DNA of 64,000 bases, taken from positions 620,001 to 684,000 of the forward strand of contig CAWBYL010000006.1 of assembly GCA_963793025.1 (NCBI GenBank), in the 5' to 3' direction. The position numbers and the translations under genes were made by a program. Position 1 is the stretch's first letter. Each line of letters opens with the position of its first letter. The notes beneath the pieces were generated by a model, which saw only the letters and a list, made by a program, of their open reading frames with translations, made no database searches and was not told where the DNA came from. This DNA comes from CAWBYL01 sp963793025. GTDB lineage: Bacteria > Actinomycetota > Acidimicrobiia > Acidimicrobiales > Acidimicrobilacustridaceae. This document shows, one piece after another, positions 53,559 through 61,406 of this stretch.

Positions 53559-54995
53559 ATGACCGACGTGACTCCCATGCGCATCGGAGCCGACCTGGTG
53601 ACGACGGCCGACGAGGCCGTCGTGCGCTCGCCCTACGACGGCCGGGAGGTCGGACGTGTTCCGGTCGGGACCGAGGCCCACCTCGACGCCGCCATCGCCG
53701 CCGCGATGGCCCGGCGCGACGGCGAGCCCCTCCCGGCCTGGCGGCGGGCCGAGATCCTCGACACTGCGGCGGTACGACTGGCGGCCCGGGCCGACGAGTT
53801 CGCCGATCGGATCGCGGCCGAGGCGGCCAAGCCGGTGAAGACGGCACGGGTGGAGGTGGCCCGAGCCGTCGACACCTTCCGCTTCTCGGCCGCGGTGGCC
53901 CGCACGCTGACCGGCGAGACCGTCCCCATGGACGCCTCCTCGGCGGGTGCCCACAAGCTCGGCGTGGTGCTCCGAGTGCCCATCGGCGTGGTGGCCGCCA
54001 TCTCGCCGTTCAACTTCCCGGTGAACCTGGTGATCCACAAGCTCGGCCCCGCCATCGCCGCCGGCTGCCCGGTCGTGCTCAAGCCGGCGTCGGCCACGCC
54101 CCTCTCCGCCCTCGCCCTGGCCGGGCTGCTGCTCGACGAGTGCGGCCTACCCGACGGGTGGCTGAACGTCGTCACCTGCAAGGGGTCGGTGGCCAACCAC
54201 ATGGTCGAGCACCCCGACGTGGCCATGATCACCTTCACCGGGTCGCCGGCGGTCGGCTGGGGCATCCGCGAACGGGTGCCCCACAAGCGCGTCAGCCTCG
54301 AGCTGGGCAACAACGCGCCTGTCATCATCGAGGCGTCGGCGGACTGGGAGGCGGCGGCCGACAAGATCGTCGTGGCCGGTACCTCGTTCGCCGGCCAGTC
54401 CTGCATCTCGGTGCAGCGGGTGTACGTGCACCGGTCGATCGCCGACGGCTTCGTGGCCCGGATGGCCGACGGCTTCGGCCGGCTCGTGGTGGGTGATCCG
54501 GCCGACGACGCCACCGACGTAAGCGCCCTCATCGACGAGGGCGAGACGGAGCGGGTCAAGTCGTGGATCGACGAGGCCATCGACGCCGGGGCCCGCATCG
54601 TGGTGGGCGGCACCATCGACGCCGACGGGGTCCTGGTCCCGACGATCCTGGCCGACGTCGAACCAAACATGGAGGTGTGCCGCACCGAGGTGTTCGGCCC
54701 GCTCGTCGGCGTGCAGGTCTACGACGACGTGGACGAGGCGCTCCGCCTGGCCAACGACACCCGCTACGGGCTCCAGGCCGGCATCTTCACCGCCGACCTC
54801 GACACGGCGATGCTGGCGGCCCGCACCCTCGACTTCGGGGGGATCACGGTCAACGAGGTCCCGACGTGGCGGGCCGACCAGATGCCCTACGGCGGGGTGC
54901 GCGACTCCGGCAACGCCAAGGAGGGCCCGGCCTACGCCGCTCGAGAGATGACCGAGGAACGCCTCGTGGTCATCCATTCCCCCTCCCTCCCCTGA
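53559..54995 (+). CDS. Aldehyde dehydrogenase
   Basis: 478 residues from ATG 53559. Landmarks are ISPFNFPVNL (N152), VVLKPASATPLSA, FTGSPAVGWGI, VSLELGNNAPVIIE (general base Glu, E248) and GTSFAGQSCISVQRVYV (catalytic Cys, C282). The MSAS-like LELGNNAP in place of LELGGK places it in a distinct branch, such as the lactaldehyde or semialdehyde group. It probably oxidises the aldehyde made by the adjacent aminotransferase, or another short aldehyde; this is inference. Confidence 0.94.
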   Translation: MTDVTPMRIGADLVTTADEAVVRSPYDGREVGRVPVGTEAHLDAAIAAAMARRDGEPLPAWRRAEILDTAAVRLAARADEFADRIAAEAAKPVKTARVEVARAVDTFRFSAAVARTLTGETVPMDASSAGAHKLGVVLRVPIGVVAAISPFNFPVNLVIHKLGPAIAAGCPVVLKPASATPLSALALAGLLLDECGLPDGWLNVVTCKGSVANHMVEHPDVAMITFTGSPAVGWGIRERVPHKRVSLELGNNAPVIIEASADWEAAADKIVVAGTSFAGQSCISVQRVYVHRSIADGFVARMADGFGRLVVGDPADDATDVSALIDEGETERVKSWIDEAIDAGARIVVGGTIDADGVLVPTILADVEPNMEVCRTEVFGPLVGVQVYDDVDEALRLANDTRYGLQAGIFTADLDTAMLAARTLDFGGITVNEVPTWRADQMPYGGVRDSGNAKEGPAYAAREMTEERLVVIHSPSLP

Positions 54996-55100
54996 CCCCC
55001 ACCCCCATCGATGGCTCGAACGTGGTTCGCCGGCGAGCCGGATCCGAGCCGGCAAACGGTGGTGGGGGAGGGGTGCGGGTGTGATCGGATGGGGGGCGTG

Positions 55101-57161
55101 ATGGTGAGGACGGGGTGCCCGCTGGACTGCCCGGACGGGTGCTCGCTGGCGGTCGACGTCGAGGGCGGACGGATCGTCTCGATCGACGCCGCTGCGGCCA
55201 CGACCCCGGGCGGCGACGTCGACCCCACGGTCAACCCGCTCACCCAGGGGTTCATCTGCGCCAAGGTCCGCAAGGCGGCGGCCCGAGTGCACTCACCGGA
55301 GCGGATCACCACCCCGTTGATCCGCACCGGGCCGAAGGGCGCCGGGGAGTTCCGGACCTCGTCGTGGGACGAAGCCCTCGACCTGGTCGCGGGTCGGATC
55401 CTCGCCGCCGTTGACGCCCACGGCGCCGAGTCGCTGGTGCCCTACTGCTACAACTCGTCGTCGGGCGAGGTGGGGGCCGGGCTGCTGGCCCCGCTGCTGT
55501 GGAAGCACCTCGGCGCCACCCACCTGCGCAAGACCATCTGTGCCGCCGCCGCCGGCGCGGCCTGGCAGCTGACCTTCGGCGAGATGCCCGGCACCGATCT
55601 GCGGGAGGTGGCCGAAGCCGACCTCGTGGTCGTGTGGGGCGGCAACCCCACCGCCACGAGCGTGCACTTCCCGCCCCTCGTCAACGACGCTCGCCGGCGG
55701 GGTGCGGCGCTGGTCGTGGTGGACCCCCGACGCACGCCGATCGCGGCGCGCGCCGACCTCCACCTCGCTCTCCGGCCCGGCACCGACGTGGTGGCCGCTC
55801 TGGCCGTGGCCGCCCGGCTCGACCGGCTCGGGGCGGTGAACCGGATCGAGCTGGCGACGACCGCCACCGGCGTGGACGAGTACCTGGAAGCGGCCGCCGA
55901 GTGGACGCTCGAGCGGGCGGCGGACGTGTGCGGGGTCCCCGTGGCCGACCTCGATCGTCTGGCCAGCCTGCTCGCGGAGCAGCCCTCGGCCTTCTTCCGA
56001 CTGGGCTACGGATTCGAGCGCAACGGCAACGGCGGGGCCGCCCACCGGGCCGTGCTGGCCCTCCCCGTGCTCGCCGGCGTGCTCGGTCGGCCGGGCTCGG
56101 GCGTCCACCTCCACAGCGGGCAGGAGCCGAGGTGGGACCACGCCGCCCTCGAAGCCGCCGTTCTCGCCGACCAGGTCCCCGCCGTGCGCCGTCGCGACGC
56201 CGGCGCCCGTCGGTTGTCGATGATCGACCTGGGTCGACTCCTCACCGCTCCCGGTTCGGACACGCCCGTGCGGCTCCTCTTCGTCCAGGGCTCGAACCCG
56301 GCCACCACCAACCCCGACCAGGCGAGGGTCCTGGCCGGCCTGGCCCGCGACGACCTGTTCTGCGTCGTCCACGACCAGGTGGTCACCGACACCGCCCGCT
56401 ACGCGGATGTCGTCCTGCCCGCCACCACCGCCTTCGAGGTCGATGACGTGATGGTCCCCTACGGGACCTTCAGCATCGAGCGTTGGGACGCGGCGATCCC
56501 ACGCGTGGGCGAGAGCCGCACCAACGACGAGGTCGCGGCCGGGCTGGCGGTCCGCCTCGGGCTGGACCCGGACCGCTGGGACCCGTCCCCCCGCCGCCTT
56601 CTCGGCCTCCTCGGCGACACGTCGGTCCTCGGCTCCACCGGCCTGGGCGCCGACGGTGGCACCCGACCCTTCCTCGACGTGCGGCCCGAGACCGCCGACG
56701 GCCGGGCCCGGCTCGTCGCCAACCTCGGGGGAATCGAGCGAGTGCCTCGGTACCGCCCGCTCGACGCCGACGCCCGTTACCCGCTGGCCCTGCTCAGCCC
56801 CGCCTCGGCCCGTACCATCAACTCCATCTTCGGCGACACCGATCCACCCGCCGCCGAGGTGGCCCTCGCCCCGTGCGACGCCGCGGACCGGGGCATCGCC
56901 GACGGTGACCCGGTGCGGGTCTTCGATTCCGGCGCCGAGCTCGTCCTGCCGGCCCGGGTCGATGCCACGTTGAGATCTGGGGTGGCCGTCATCCCGAAGG
57001 GCCTGTGGGCCCGCAGCTTCGGCGGTGAGCTCACGGCCAACGCCTTCGCGCCGGCCGCGGGGGACTCCTTGGCCGGCAACGCCACCTTCAACGACGCCCG
57101 GGTACAGGCCGAGCCCGCCCCGCCCGACCAGCCGTCGGCGACCTCGGCGCCCCTACCCTGA
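55101..57161 (+). CDS. Molybdopterin oxidoreductase with N-terminal [4Fe-4S] site
   Basis: 686 residues from ATG 55101 (G-rich site upstream; ATG 55089 is also possible). The N-terminus TGCPLDCPDGCSLAV with FICAKVRK supplies four Cys (C6, C10, C14, C53) for a 4Fe-4S cluster. The molybdopterin domains follow (VVVWGGNPTATSVHFP, VVVDPRRTPIAARADLHLALRPGTD, LFVQGSNPATTNPDQ). The C-terminal MPT-binding barrel is from about 590 (LLSPASARTINSIFG). It is a cytosolic DMSO-reductase-superfamily enzyme without a twin-arginine signal. No partner subunit gene is adjacent. The substrate, perhaps formate or a related small molecule, cannot be decided. Confidence 0.92.
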   Translation: MVRTGCPLDCPDGCSLAVDVEGGRIVSIDAAAATTPGGDVDPTVNPLTQGFICAKVRKAAARVHSPERITTPLIRTGPKGAGEFRTSSWDEALDLVAGRILAAVDAHGAESLVPYCYNSSSGEVGAGLLAPLLWKHLGATHLRKTICAAAAGAAWQLTFGEMPGTDLREVAEADLVVVWGGNPTATSVHFPPLVNDARRRGAALVVVDPRRTPIAARADLHLALRPGTDVVAALAVAARLDRLGAVNRIELATTATGVDEYLEAAAEWTLERAADVCGVPVADLDRLASLLAEQPSAFFRLGYGFERNGNGGAAHRAVLALPVLAGVLGRPGSGVHLHSGQEPRWDHAALEAAVLADQVPAVRRRDAGARRLSMIDLGRLLTAPGSDTPVRLLFVQGSNPATTNPDQARVLAGLARDDLFCVVHDQVVTDTARYADVVLPATTAFEVDDVMVPYGTFSIERWDAAIPRVGESRTNDEVAAGLAVRLGLDPDRWDPSPRRLLGLLGDTSVLGSTGLGADGGTRPFLDVRPETADGRARLVANLGGIERVPRYRPLDADARYPLALLSPASARTINSIFGDTDPPAAEVALAPCDAADRGIADGDPVRVFDSGAELVLPARVDATLRSGVAVIPKGLWARSFGGELTANAFAPAAGDSLAGNATFNDARVQAEPAPPDQPSATSAPLP

Positions 57162-57165
57162 CGTC

Positions 57166-57534
57166 ATGGGCATCAACGTCTTCGTGCACGACGACGAGGT
57201 CGACATCGACTTCACCGGTCTCGACCGGTTCGAGGCCCTCAAGGGCCACTTGACCCTGCGCACCGCCGACATCGTCGAGGCCCGGGTGGCGCCGGTCTCG
57301 GCGGTGGCCGCGGATCGCCACTGGCGGATCGGCGGCACCTACTGGCCCGGGCGGGTCGCCGCTGGTCACTTCCTCACCCGCGGACGCAAGGGCGCTCACC
57401 AGCTCTGGGACGTCCACCGCGACCCCGAGGTACTGGTCATCGAGACGCGACTCGACCGCCCCTGCCGGGTCGTGCTGCAGCACCCGGACCGGGAGCGGCT
57501 GGCCTGGCTCATCGCCGAACGCATCGCCCGTTGA
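57166..57534 (+). CDS. Small PH-like domain protein of unknown function
   Basis: 122 residues from ATG 57166. The sequence FTGLDRFEALKGHLTLRTADIVEARV, WRIGGTYWPGRVAAGHFL and QLWDVHRDPEVLVIETR alternates strands, as in bacterial PH domains. The last helix (PDRERLAWLIAERIA) also fits. No catalytic residues are seen. A TACCCT box 6 bp before the ATG, overlapping the previous stop region, hints at its own leaderless transcript. Function unknown. Confidence 0.72.
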   Translation: MGINVFVHDDEVDIDFTGLDRFEALKGHLTLRTADIVEARVAPVSAVAADRHWRIGGTYWPGRVAAGHFLTRGRKGAHQLWDVHRDPEVLVIETRLDRPCRVVLQHPDRERLAWLIAERIAR

Positions 57535-57577
57535 CCCGGTACTGGTCGCCCCTCGGGGCGCAGTCGAGAGGCCCCTG

Positions 57578-58363
57578 TTGAACTGGTCGCTCCTGGGGTG
57601 GTGCGCCCTCGCCATCTTCGTCGTCATGGTGGCGACGTGGCTCGTCAGTCTCCCGCTGCGCAACGCCTCCATCGTCGACCCCGTGTGGCCCCTGGGGTTC
57701 GTCGTGGTCGGCTGGGTCGCGGCGTTGCTCGGCGACGGCGACGGACCCCGGGTGGTCGTCCTCACCGCTCTGGTGTCCATCTGGGGGTTGCGCCTCTCGT
57801 GGCACCTGACCCGGCGCAACTGGGGGAAGGGCGAGGACTACCGCTACGTCGAGATGCGCAACAAGCACGGCGCCCGCTTCGCCACGACGAGCCTCGTGAC
57901 CGTGTTCGGCACCCAGGGGGTTCTGCTGTGGCTCGTCTCCCTGCCCCTCCAGTTCGGTTCGGGCATCACCGGCCGGATCGGGGCCGCGCCCGTGCTGCTC
58001 GTGGTGGGCGCCGCCATCTGGCTCCTCGGCTTCGCCTTCGAAGCGGTGGGTGACGCCCAGCTGGCCGCCTTCAAGGCCGACCCCGCCAGCAAGGGCCGGG
58101 TCCTCGACACCGGCCTGTGGCGCTACACCCGCCATCCCAACTACTTCGGTGACGCCTGCGTGTGGTGGGGCCTGTTCGTGGTGTCGGCCGGAGCCGGCGG
58201 GTGGGCCTGGCTCGGGATCGTCGGGCCGGTCGTGATGACCACGCTGCTGCGCCGTGTGTCGGGGGTGACGTTGCTCGAGAGCTCCATCGTCGATCGTCGC
58301 CCCGGCTACGCGGACTACATACGCCGCACCAGCCCGTTCGTCCCCCGGCCGCCCCGGGGCTGA
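57578..58363 (+). CDS. DUF1295 (steroid 5-alpha reductase-like) membrane protein
   Basis: 261 residues from TTG 57578, preceded by GAGAGG at good distance; no ATG or GTG is better placed. Multiple hydrophobic segments are present (LLGWCALAIFVVMVATWLVSL, VLLVVGAAIWLLGFAFEAVG). The C-terminal catalytic-like motif is GLWRYTRHPNYFGDACVWWGLF followed by RRPGYADYIRRTSPF. These match the DUF1295 branch of the steroid reductase/isoprenylcysteine methyltransferase superfamily. It likely binds NADPH and reduces a lipid enone; the substrate is unknown. Confidence 0.92.
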   Translation: MNWSLLGWCALAIFVVMVATWLVSLPLRNASIVDPVWPLGFVVVGWVAALLGDGDGPRVVVLTALVSIWGLRLSWHLTRRNWGKGEDYRYVEMRNKHGARFATTSLVTVFGTQGVLLWLVSLPLQFGSGITGRIGAAPVLLVVGAAIWLLGFAFEAVGDAQLAAFKADPASKGRVLDTGLWRYTRHPNYFGDACVWWGLFVVSAGAGGWAWLGIVGPVVMTTLLRRVSGVTLLESSIVDRRPGYADYIRRTSPFVPRPPRG

Positions 58364-58434
58364 CGGAAACCCCGATCGGCGACGGGCACTACTCTCGGCG
58401 GGTCCGAGAGGCCGACGACGGAATGGGAGACGGG

Positions 58435-60087
58435 GTGAGCGACGTCCGGCGATTCGTGGTGGCCGGAGTCGGAGACCCCGCCGAGGTGCTGGTCGCCCTG
58501 GCCGAGAGAACCGGGCTGCGGGTCACCTCGAGCAGCGTCCTCGACCGCACCTTCCTCGACACCGCCGACGGCCGCCTGGCCGCCGAGGGGACGGCCGTCG
58601 AGCTGCGCCGACCGCTCGACGCCGACGGCCCCGCGACGCTGGTGTGGACCGAGGACGGACGTCCGCTGGCCACGTTCCCCCTCGACGGATCCGAGGTTCC
58701 CCGGTTCGCCGCCGACCTCCCGGTCGGCCCGGCCACCGAGCGCCTGGCCGCCCTGCTCGACGTGCGGGCCCTGGTGCCCGGTCCGTCGGTGCGCTCACGG
58801 GTCACCACCGTCGCCTACCTCGACTCGGAGGAGAAGACGACGGCACGGGTGATGGTCGACACCGCCGTGCTGGCCGACGGCACCCCGCTGCCGGTGGTCG
58901 TCGAGCTCCACCCGGTACGGGGCTACCAGCGGGCGGCGGCCACCCTCGAGCGGCTGCTCACCGCCGAGCTCACCCTGGAACCGATCACCGAGAGCGTGGC
59001 TGAACGAGCACGGCGGGTGGCGGGCGCCGCACCGTTCCTGTCGTCCAAGCTGCGGTTGGCCCTCGACCCGGAGGCCGACGCCCGAACCGTGTGGCTGGCC
59101 GTGTTCGCCGAGCTCACCGCCACCATGACCGCCAACTTCGCCGGCACGGTCGCCGACACCGACTCGGAGTTCCTCCACGACTTCCGGGTGGCGGTGCGCC
59201 GCACCCGTTCGGTGCTGCAGGAGGGTCACGGCGTGTTGCCCCCCGACGCCCGCCACCACTTCCGCGCCGGCTTCAAGTGGCTGGGCGACATCACCACGCC
59301 CACCCGTGACGCCGACGTGCACCTCCTCGATTTCCCGGGCCTGGTGGCCACGCTCCCGCCCGGGCGGGTAGCCGAGCTGGAGCCGTTGCACCAGCTCCTC
59401 GTCGACCACCAGAGGGAGTGCCACGCCCGCCTCGTCGTGGACCTCCGCTCGATGCGTCGGGCCCTGCTGGCCGAGGAGTGGGCCGCCTTCATCGCCGGCG
59501 AGGGACCGTGGTGGCCGGCCGATCCGCCCACGGTCGTGGGTGCGTGGGACGAGGAGGAACCGTCGGCCGAGGAGGTGCCGGCACCGGGCTCGGCCGACGC
59601 CGCCTTTCCCGCTCGTCACGTGGTCGCCCGCCGCATCCGCCACGCCCACCGCCAGGTCGTACGCGACGGCCGGGCCATCAACGCCGACTCTCCCCCCGAG
59701 GCCCTCCACGACCTGCGCAAGGACGCCAAACGCCTGCGCTACCTGCTCGAGTGCTTCGGCAGCCTGTTCCCCGCCGCCGACATCGGCGTGGCCGTCCGGC
59801 CCCTCAAGGCGCTTCAGGACACGTTGGGCGAGTTCCAGGACTCCGAGGTGCAGGCCGACGTCCTGGCCGACCTCGGCGACCGTCTCGTCGAGCGGGGCGT
59901 CGGGGCGCGCACCCTGCTGGCCATGGGCGGAGTCATCGAGAACCTCCTCGGACGGGGCCACACCGCCCGCCTCCAGTTCGTCGACCGGTTCGACCGGTTC
60001 GACAGCCGTGAGGTGCGCAAGGCCTACCGCCGTCTCACGCGCGACCCCGAGGACGCGACCGGCGAGACGTCGGAGGCGGACGAGTGA
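58435..60087 (+). CDS. CYTH-CHAD domain protein
   Basis: 550 residues from GTG 58435 (GGGAGA just upstream); ATG 58423 is an alternative. The first 200 residues are CYTH-like (VLDRTFLDTADGRLAAEGTAVELRRP, VVVELHPVRGYQRAAATLERLL). The rest is a CHAD domain with repeated conserved histidines and basic helices: FLHDFRVAVRRTRSVLQ, FRAGFKWLGDITTPTRDADVHLL, ARRIRHAHRQVVRDGRAI and ALHDLRKDAKRLRYLLECF. CHAD domains bind polyphosphate, and CYTH domains act on triphosphates. The usual CYTH ExExK start is degenerate here. The stop overlaps the ParA-like ATPase GTG by 4 bp. Confidence 0.92.
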   Translation: MSDVRRFVVAGVGDPAEVLVALAERTGLRVTSSSVLDRTFLDTADGRLAAEGTAVELRRPLDADGPATLVWTEDGRPLATFPLDGSEVPRFAADLPVGPATERLAALLDVRALVPGPSVRSRVTTVAYLDSEEKTTARVMVDTAVLADGTPLPVVVELHPVRGYQRAAATLERLLTAELTLEPITESVAERARRVAGAAPFLSSKLRLALDPEADARTVWLAVFAELTATMTANFAGTVADTDSEFLHDFRVAVRRTRSVLQEGHGVLPPDARHHFRAGFKWLGDITTPTRDADVHLLDFPGLVATLPPGRVAELEPLHQLLVDHQRECHARLVVDLRSMRRALLAEEWAAFIAGEGPWWPADPPTVVGAWDEEEPSAEEVPAPGSADAAFPARHVVARRIRHAHRQVVRDGRAINADSPPEALHDLRKDAKRLRYLLECFGSLFPAADIGVAVRPLKALQDTLGEFQDSEVQADVLADLGDRLVERGVGARTLLAMGGVIENLLGRGHTARLQFVDRFDRFDSREVRKAYRRLTRDPEDATGETSEADE

Positions 60088-60836
60088 AGGTCCTCGCCAC
60101 CTACAACATCAAGGGCGGCGTCGGGAAGACGGCGGCGGCCGTCAACCTGGCCCACGTGGCTGCCGACCAGGGTCACCGGGTGCTCGTCTGGGACCTCGAC
60201 CCGCAGGCGGCCGCCACCTTCTACTTCCGCATCAAGCCCAAGGTGAAGGGGGGCGGGTCGGCCCTGGTCAGCGGCCGCCGAGAGCTGGGCGAGGTGATCA
60301 AGGGGAGCGACTACGACAACCTCGACCTCGTCCCCGCCGACTTCTCCTACCGCAACCTCGACCTCATCCTCGACGAGGCCAAGAAGCCCCTCGCCCGCTT
60401 GCGCCGCCTGCTGCGCAGCGTCGAGGACGAGTACGACTACGTCTTCCTCGACTGCCCGCCCAGCATCTCGCTGGCCTCCGAGAGCGTGTTCCGGGCGGCC
60501 GACGCGCTGCTCGTCCCGGTGATCCCCACGACGCTGTCGATCCGCACGTTCGACCAACTCGACCGCTTCGTCGACGCCAACCCCGACGTGGTCGAGAGCC
60601 TCGAGGTCATCGGCTTCTTCTCGATGGTCGATCGTCGCAAGCGCCTGCACCGCCAACTCGTCACCCAGCTGCGCGAGGCCCGCCCCGACCTGCTCGTCAC
60701 CCAGATCCCCAGCGCCACCGACGTCGAGCGCATGGGCGTGCACCGTCAGCCGGTCGGCGCCTTCGCCCCGAGCAGCCGACCGGCACGGGCCTACGTGCAG
60801 CTGTGGGACGAGATCGGCGAGCGGCTCACGTCGTAG
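60084..60836 (+). CDS. ParA/MinD-family ATPase paired with a CHAD protein
   Basis: 250 residues from GTG 60084, overlapping the CHAD gene stop (GTGA). The deviant Walker A NIKGGVGKTAAAVNLAH, with the signature Lys, and Walker B YDYVFLDCPPSISLASESV are intact. VWDLDPQAAATFYF is the A' motif. It lacks the N-terminal helix-turn-helix of plasmid ParA and no parB gene follows. It therefore looks like an orphan cargo-positioning ATPase that would cycle on the nucleoid. Its coupling to a polyphosphate-binding protein suggests polyphosphate granules as cargo (inference). Confidence 0.92.
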   Translation: MKVLATYNIKGGVGKTAAAVNLAHVAADQGHRVLVWDLDPQAAATFYFRIKPKVKGGGSALVSGRRELGEVIKGSDYDNLDLVPADFSYRNLDLILDEAKKPLARLRRLLRSVEDEYDYVFLDCPPSISLASESVFRAADALLVPVIPTTLSIRTFDQLDRFVDANPDVVESLEVIGFFSMVDRRKRLHRQLVTQLREARPDLLVTQIPSATDVERMGVHRQPVGAFAPSSRPARAYVQLWDEIGERLTS

Positions 60837-60868
60837 CCGCGCCGGTTCCGCTGCCGCGCCACCCGGCC

Positions 60869-61378
60869 TCAGCCGTAGACGGTGCCGCCGTCGCCGATCC
60901 ACTCCCAGTGCCAGGCCTCCGGGCTCGACGAGGTCTGACCGAGCGCGTCGGGGTGGGTGAAGTCGTACTGCCAGGCGTGGTACCAGAGCCACACGTAGCC
61001 GGGGCTGTCCCACGTGAGCTCGCCGTTCTGGTCGGCCCAGTCGACGGCCTTGGCCCAGCCGTGCTTGGAGTAGCCGGGCACCGCCGCCATCTGGCACTGG
61101 CCGTAGTAGCACCACACCTTGCGCACCCAGACCTGGGTGTCGTAGTCCCGATAGCACTCCTCGGGCTGGAGGAAGACGCCTTCCATGGCCGCGTCGTTGA
61201 TCAGGTCCCGGAGGCGAGGAGCGGCGTCGGCGTAGATCTGGCAGTCGGGGCTGATGGTGACGACCATCGACGCGGGGAGGCGCCCGTTCTGGGCCCCCGG
61301 CACGGGTCGGGCCCGATTGGTGCCGTCAAGCGGATAGCAAGCCGTGGCCAGCACGAGCACGACGCCGCCGAGCACCAC
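60869..61378 (-). CDS. M15-type D-alanyl-D-alanine carboxypeptidase-like lipoprotein
   Basis: About 169 residues if GTG 61378 is the start; the frame is open upstream but overlaps the divergent GluQ-RS gene, so the start is uncertain. A hydrophobic segment VVLGGVVLVLATAC with a possible lipobox Cys begins the protein. The VanY/M15 zinc motifs are visible as GYSKHGWAKAVDWAD (His and Asp ligands) and EAWHWEWIGDG (Glu base and His). It is likely an outer-face peptidoglycan hydrolase. Confidence 0.82.
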   Translation of the reverse strand: MVLGGVVLVLATACYPLDGTNRARPVPGAQNGRLPASMVVTISPDCQIYADAAPRLRDLINDAAMEGVFLQPEECYRDYDTQVWVRKVWCYYGQCQMAAVPGYSKHGWAKAVDWADQNGELTWDSPGYVWLWYHAWQYDFTHPDALGQTSSSPEAWHWEWIGDGGTVYG

Positions 61379-61406
61379 GGCTCCGACCCGATGCCAGACT
61401 CCGGGC

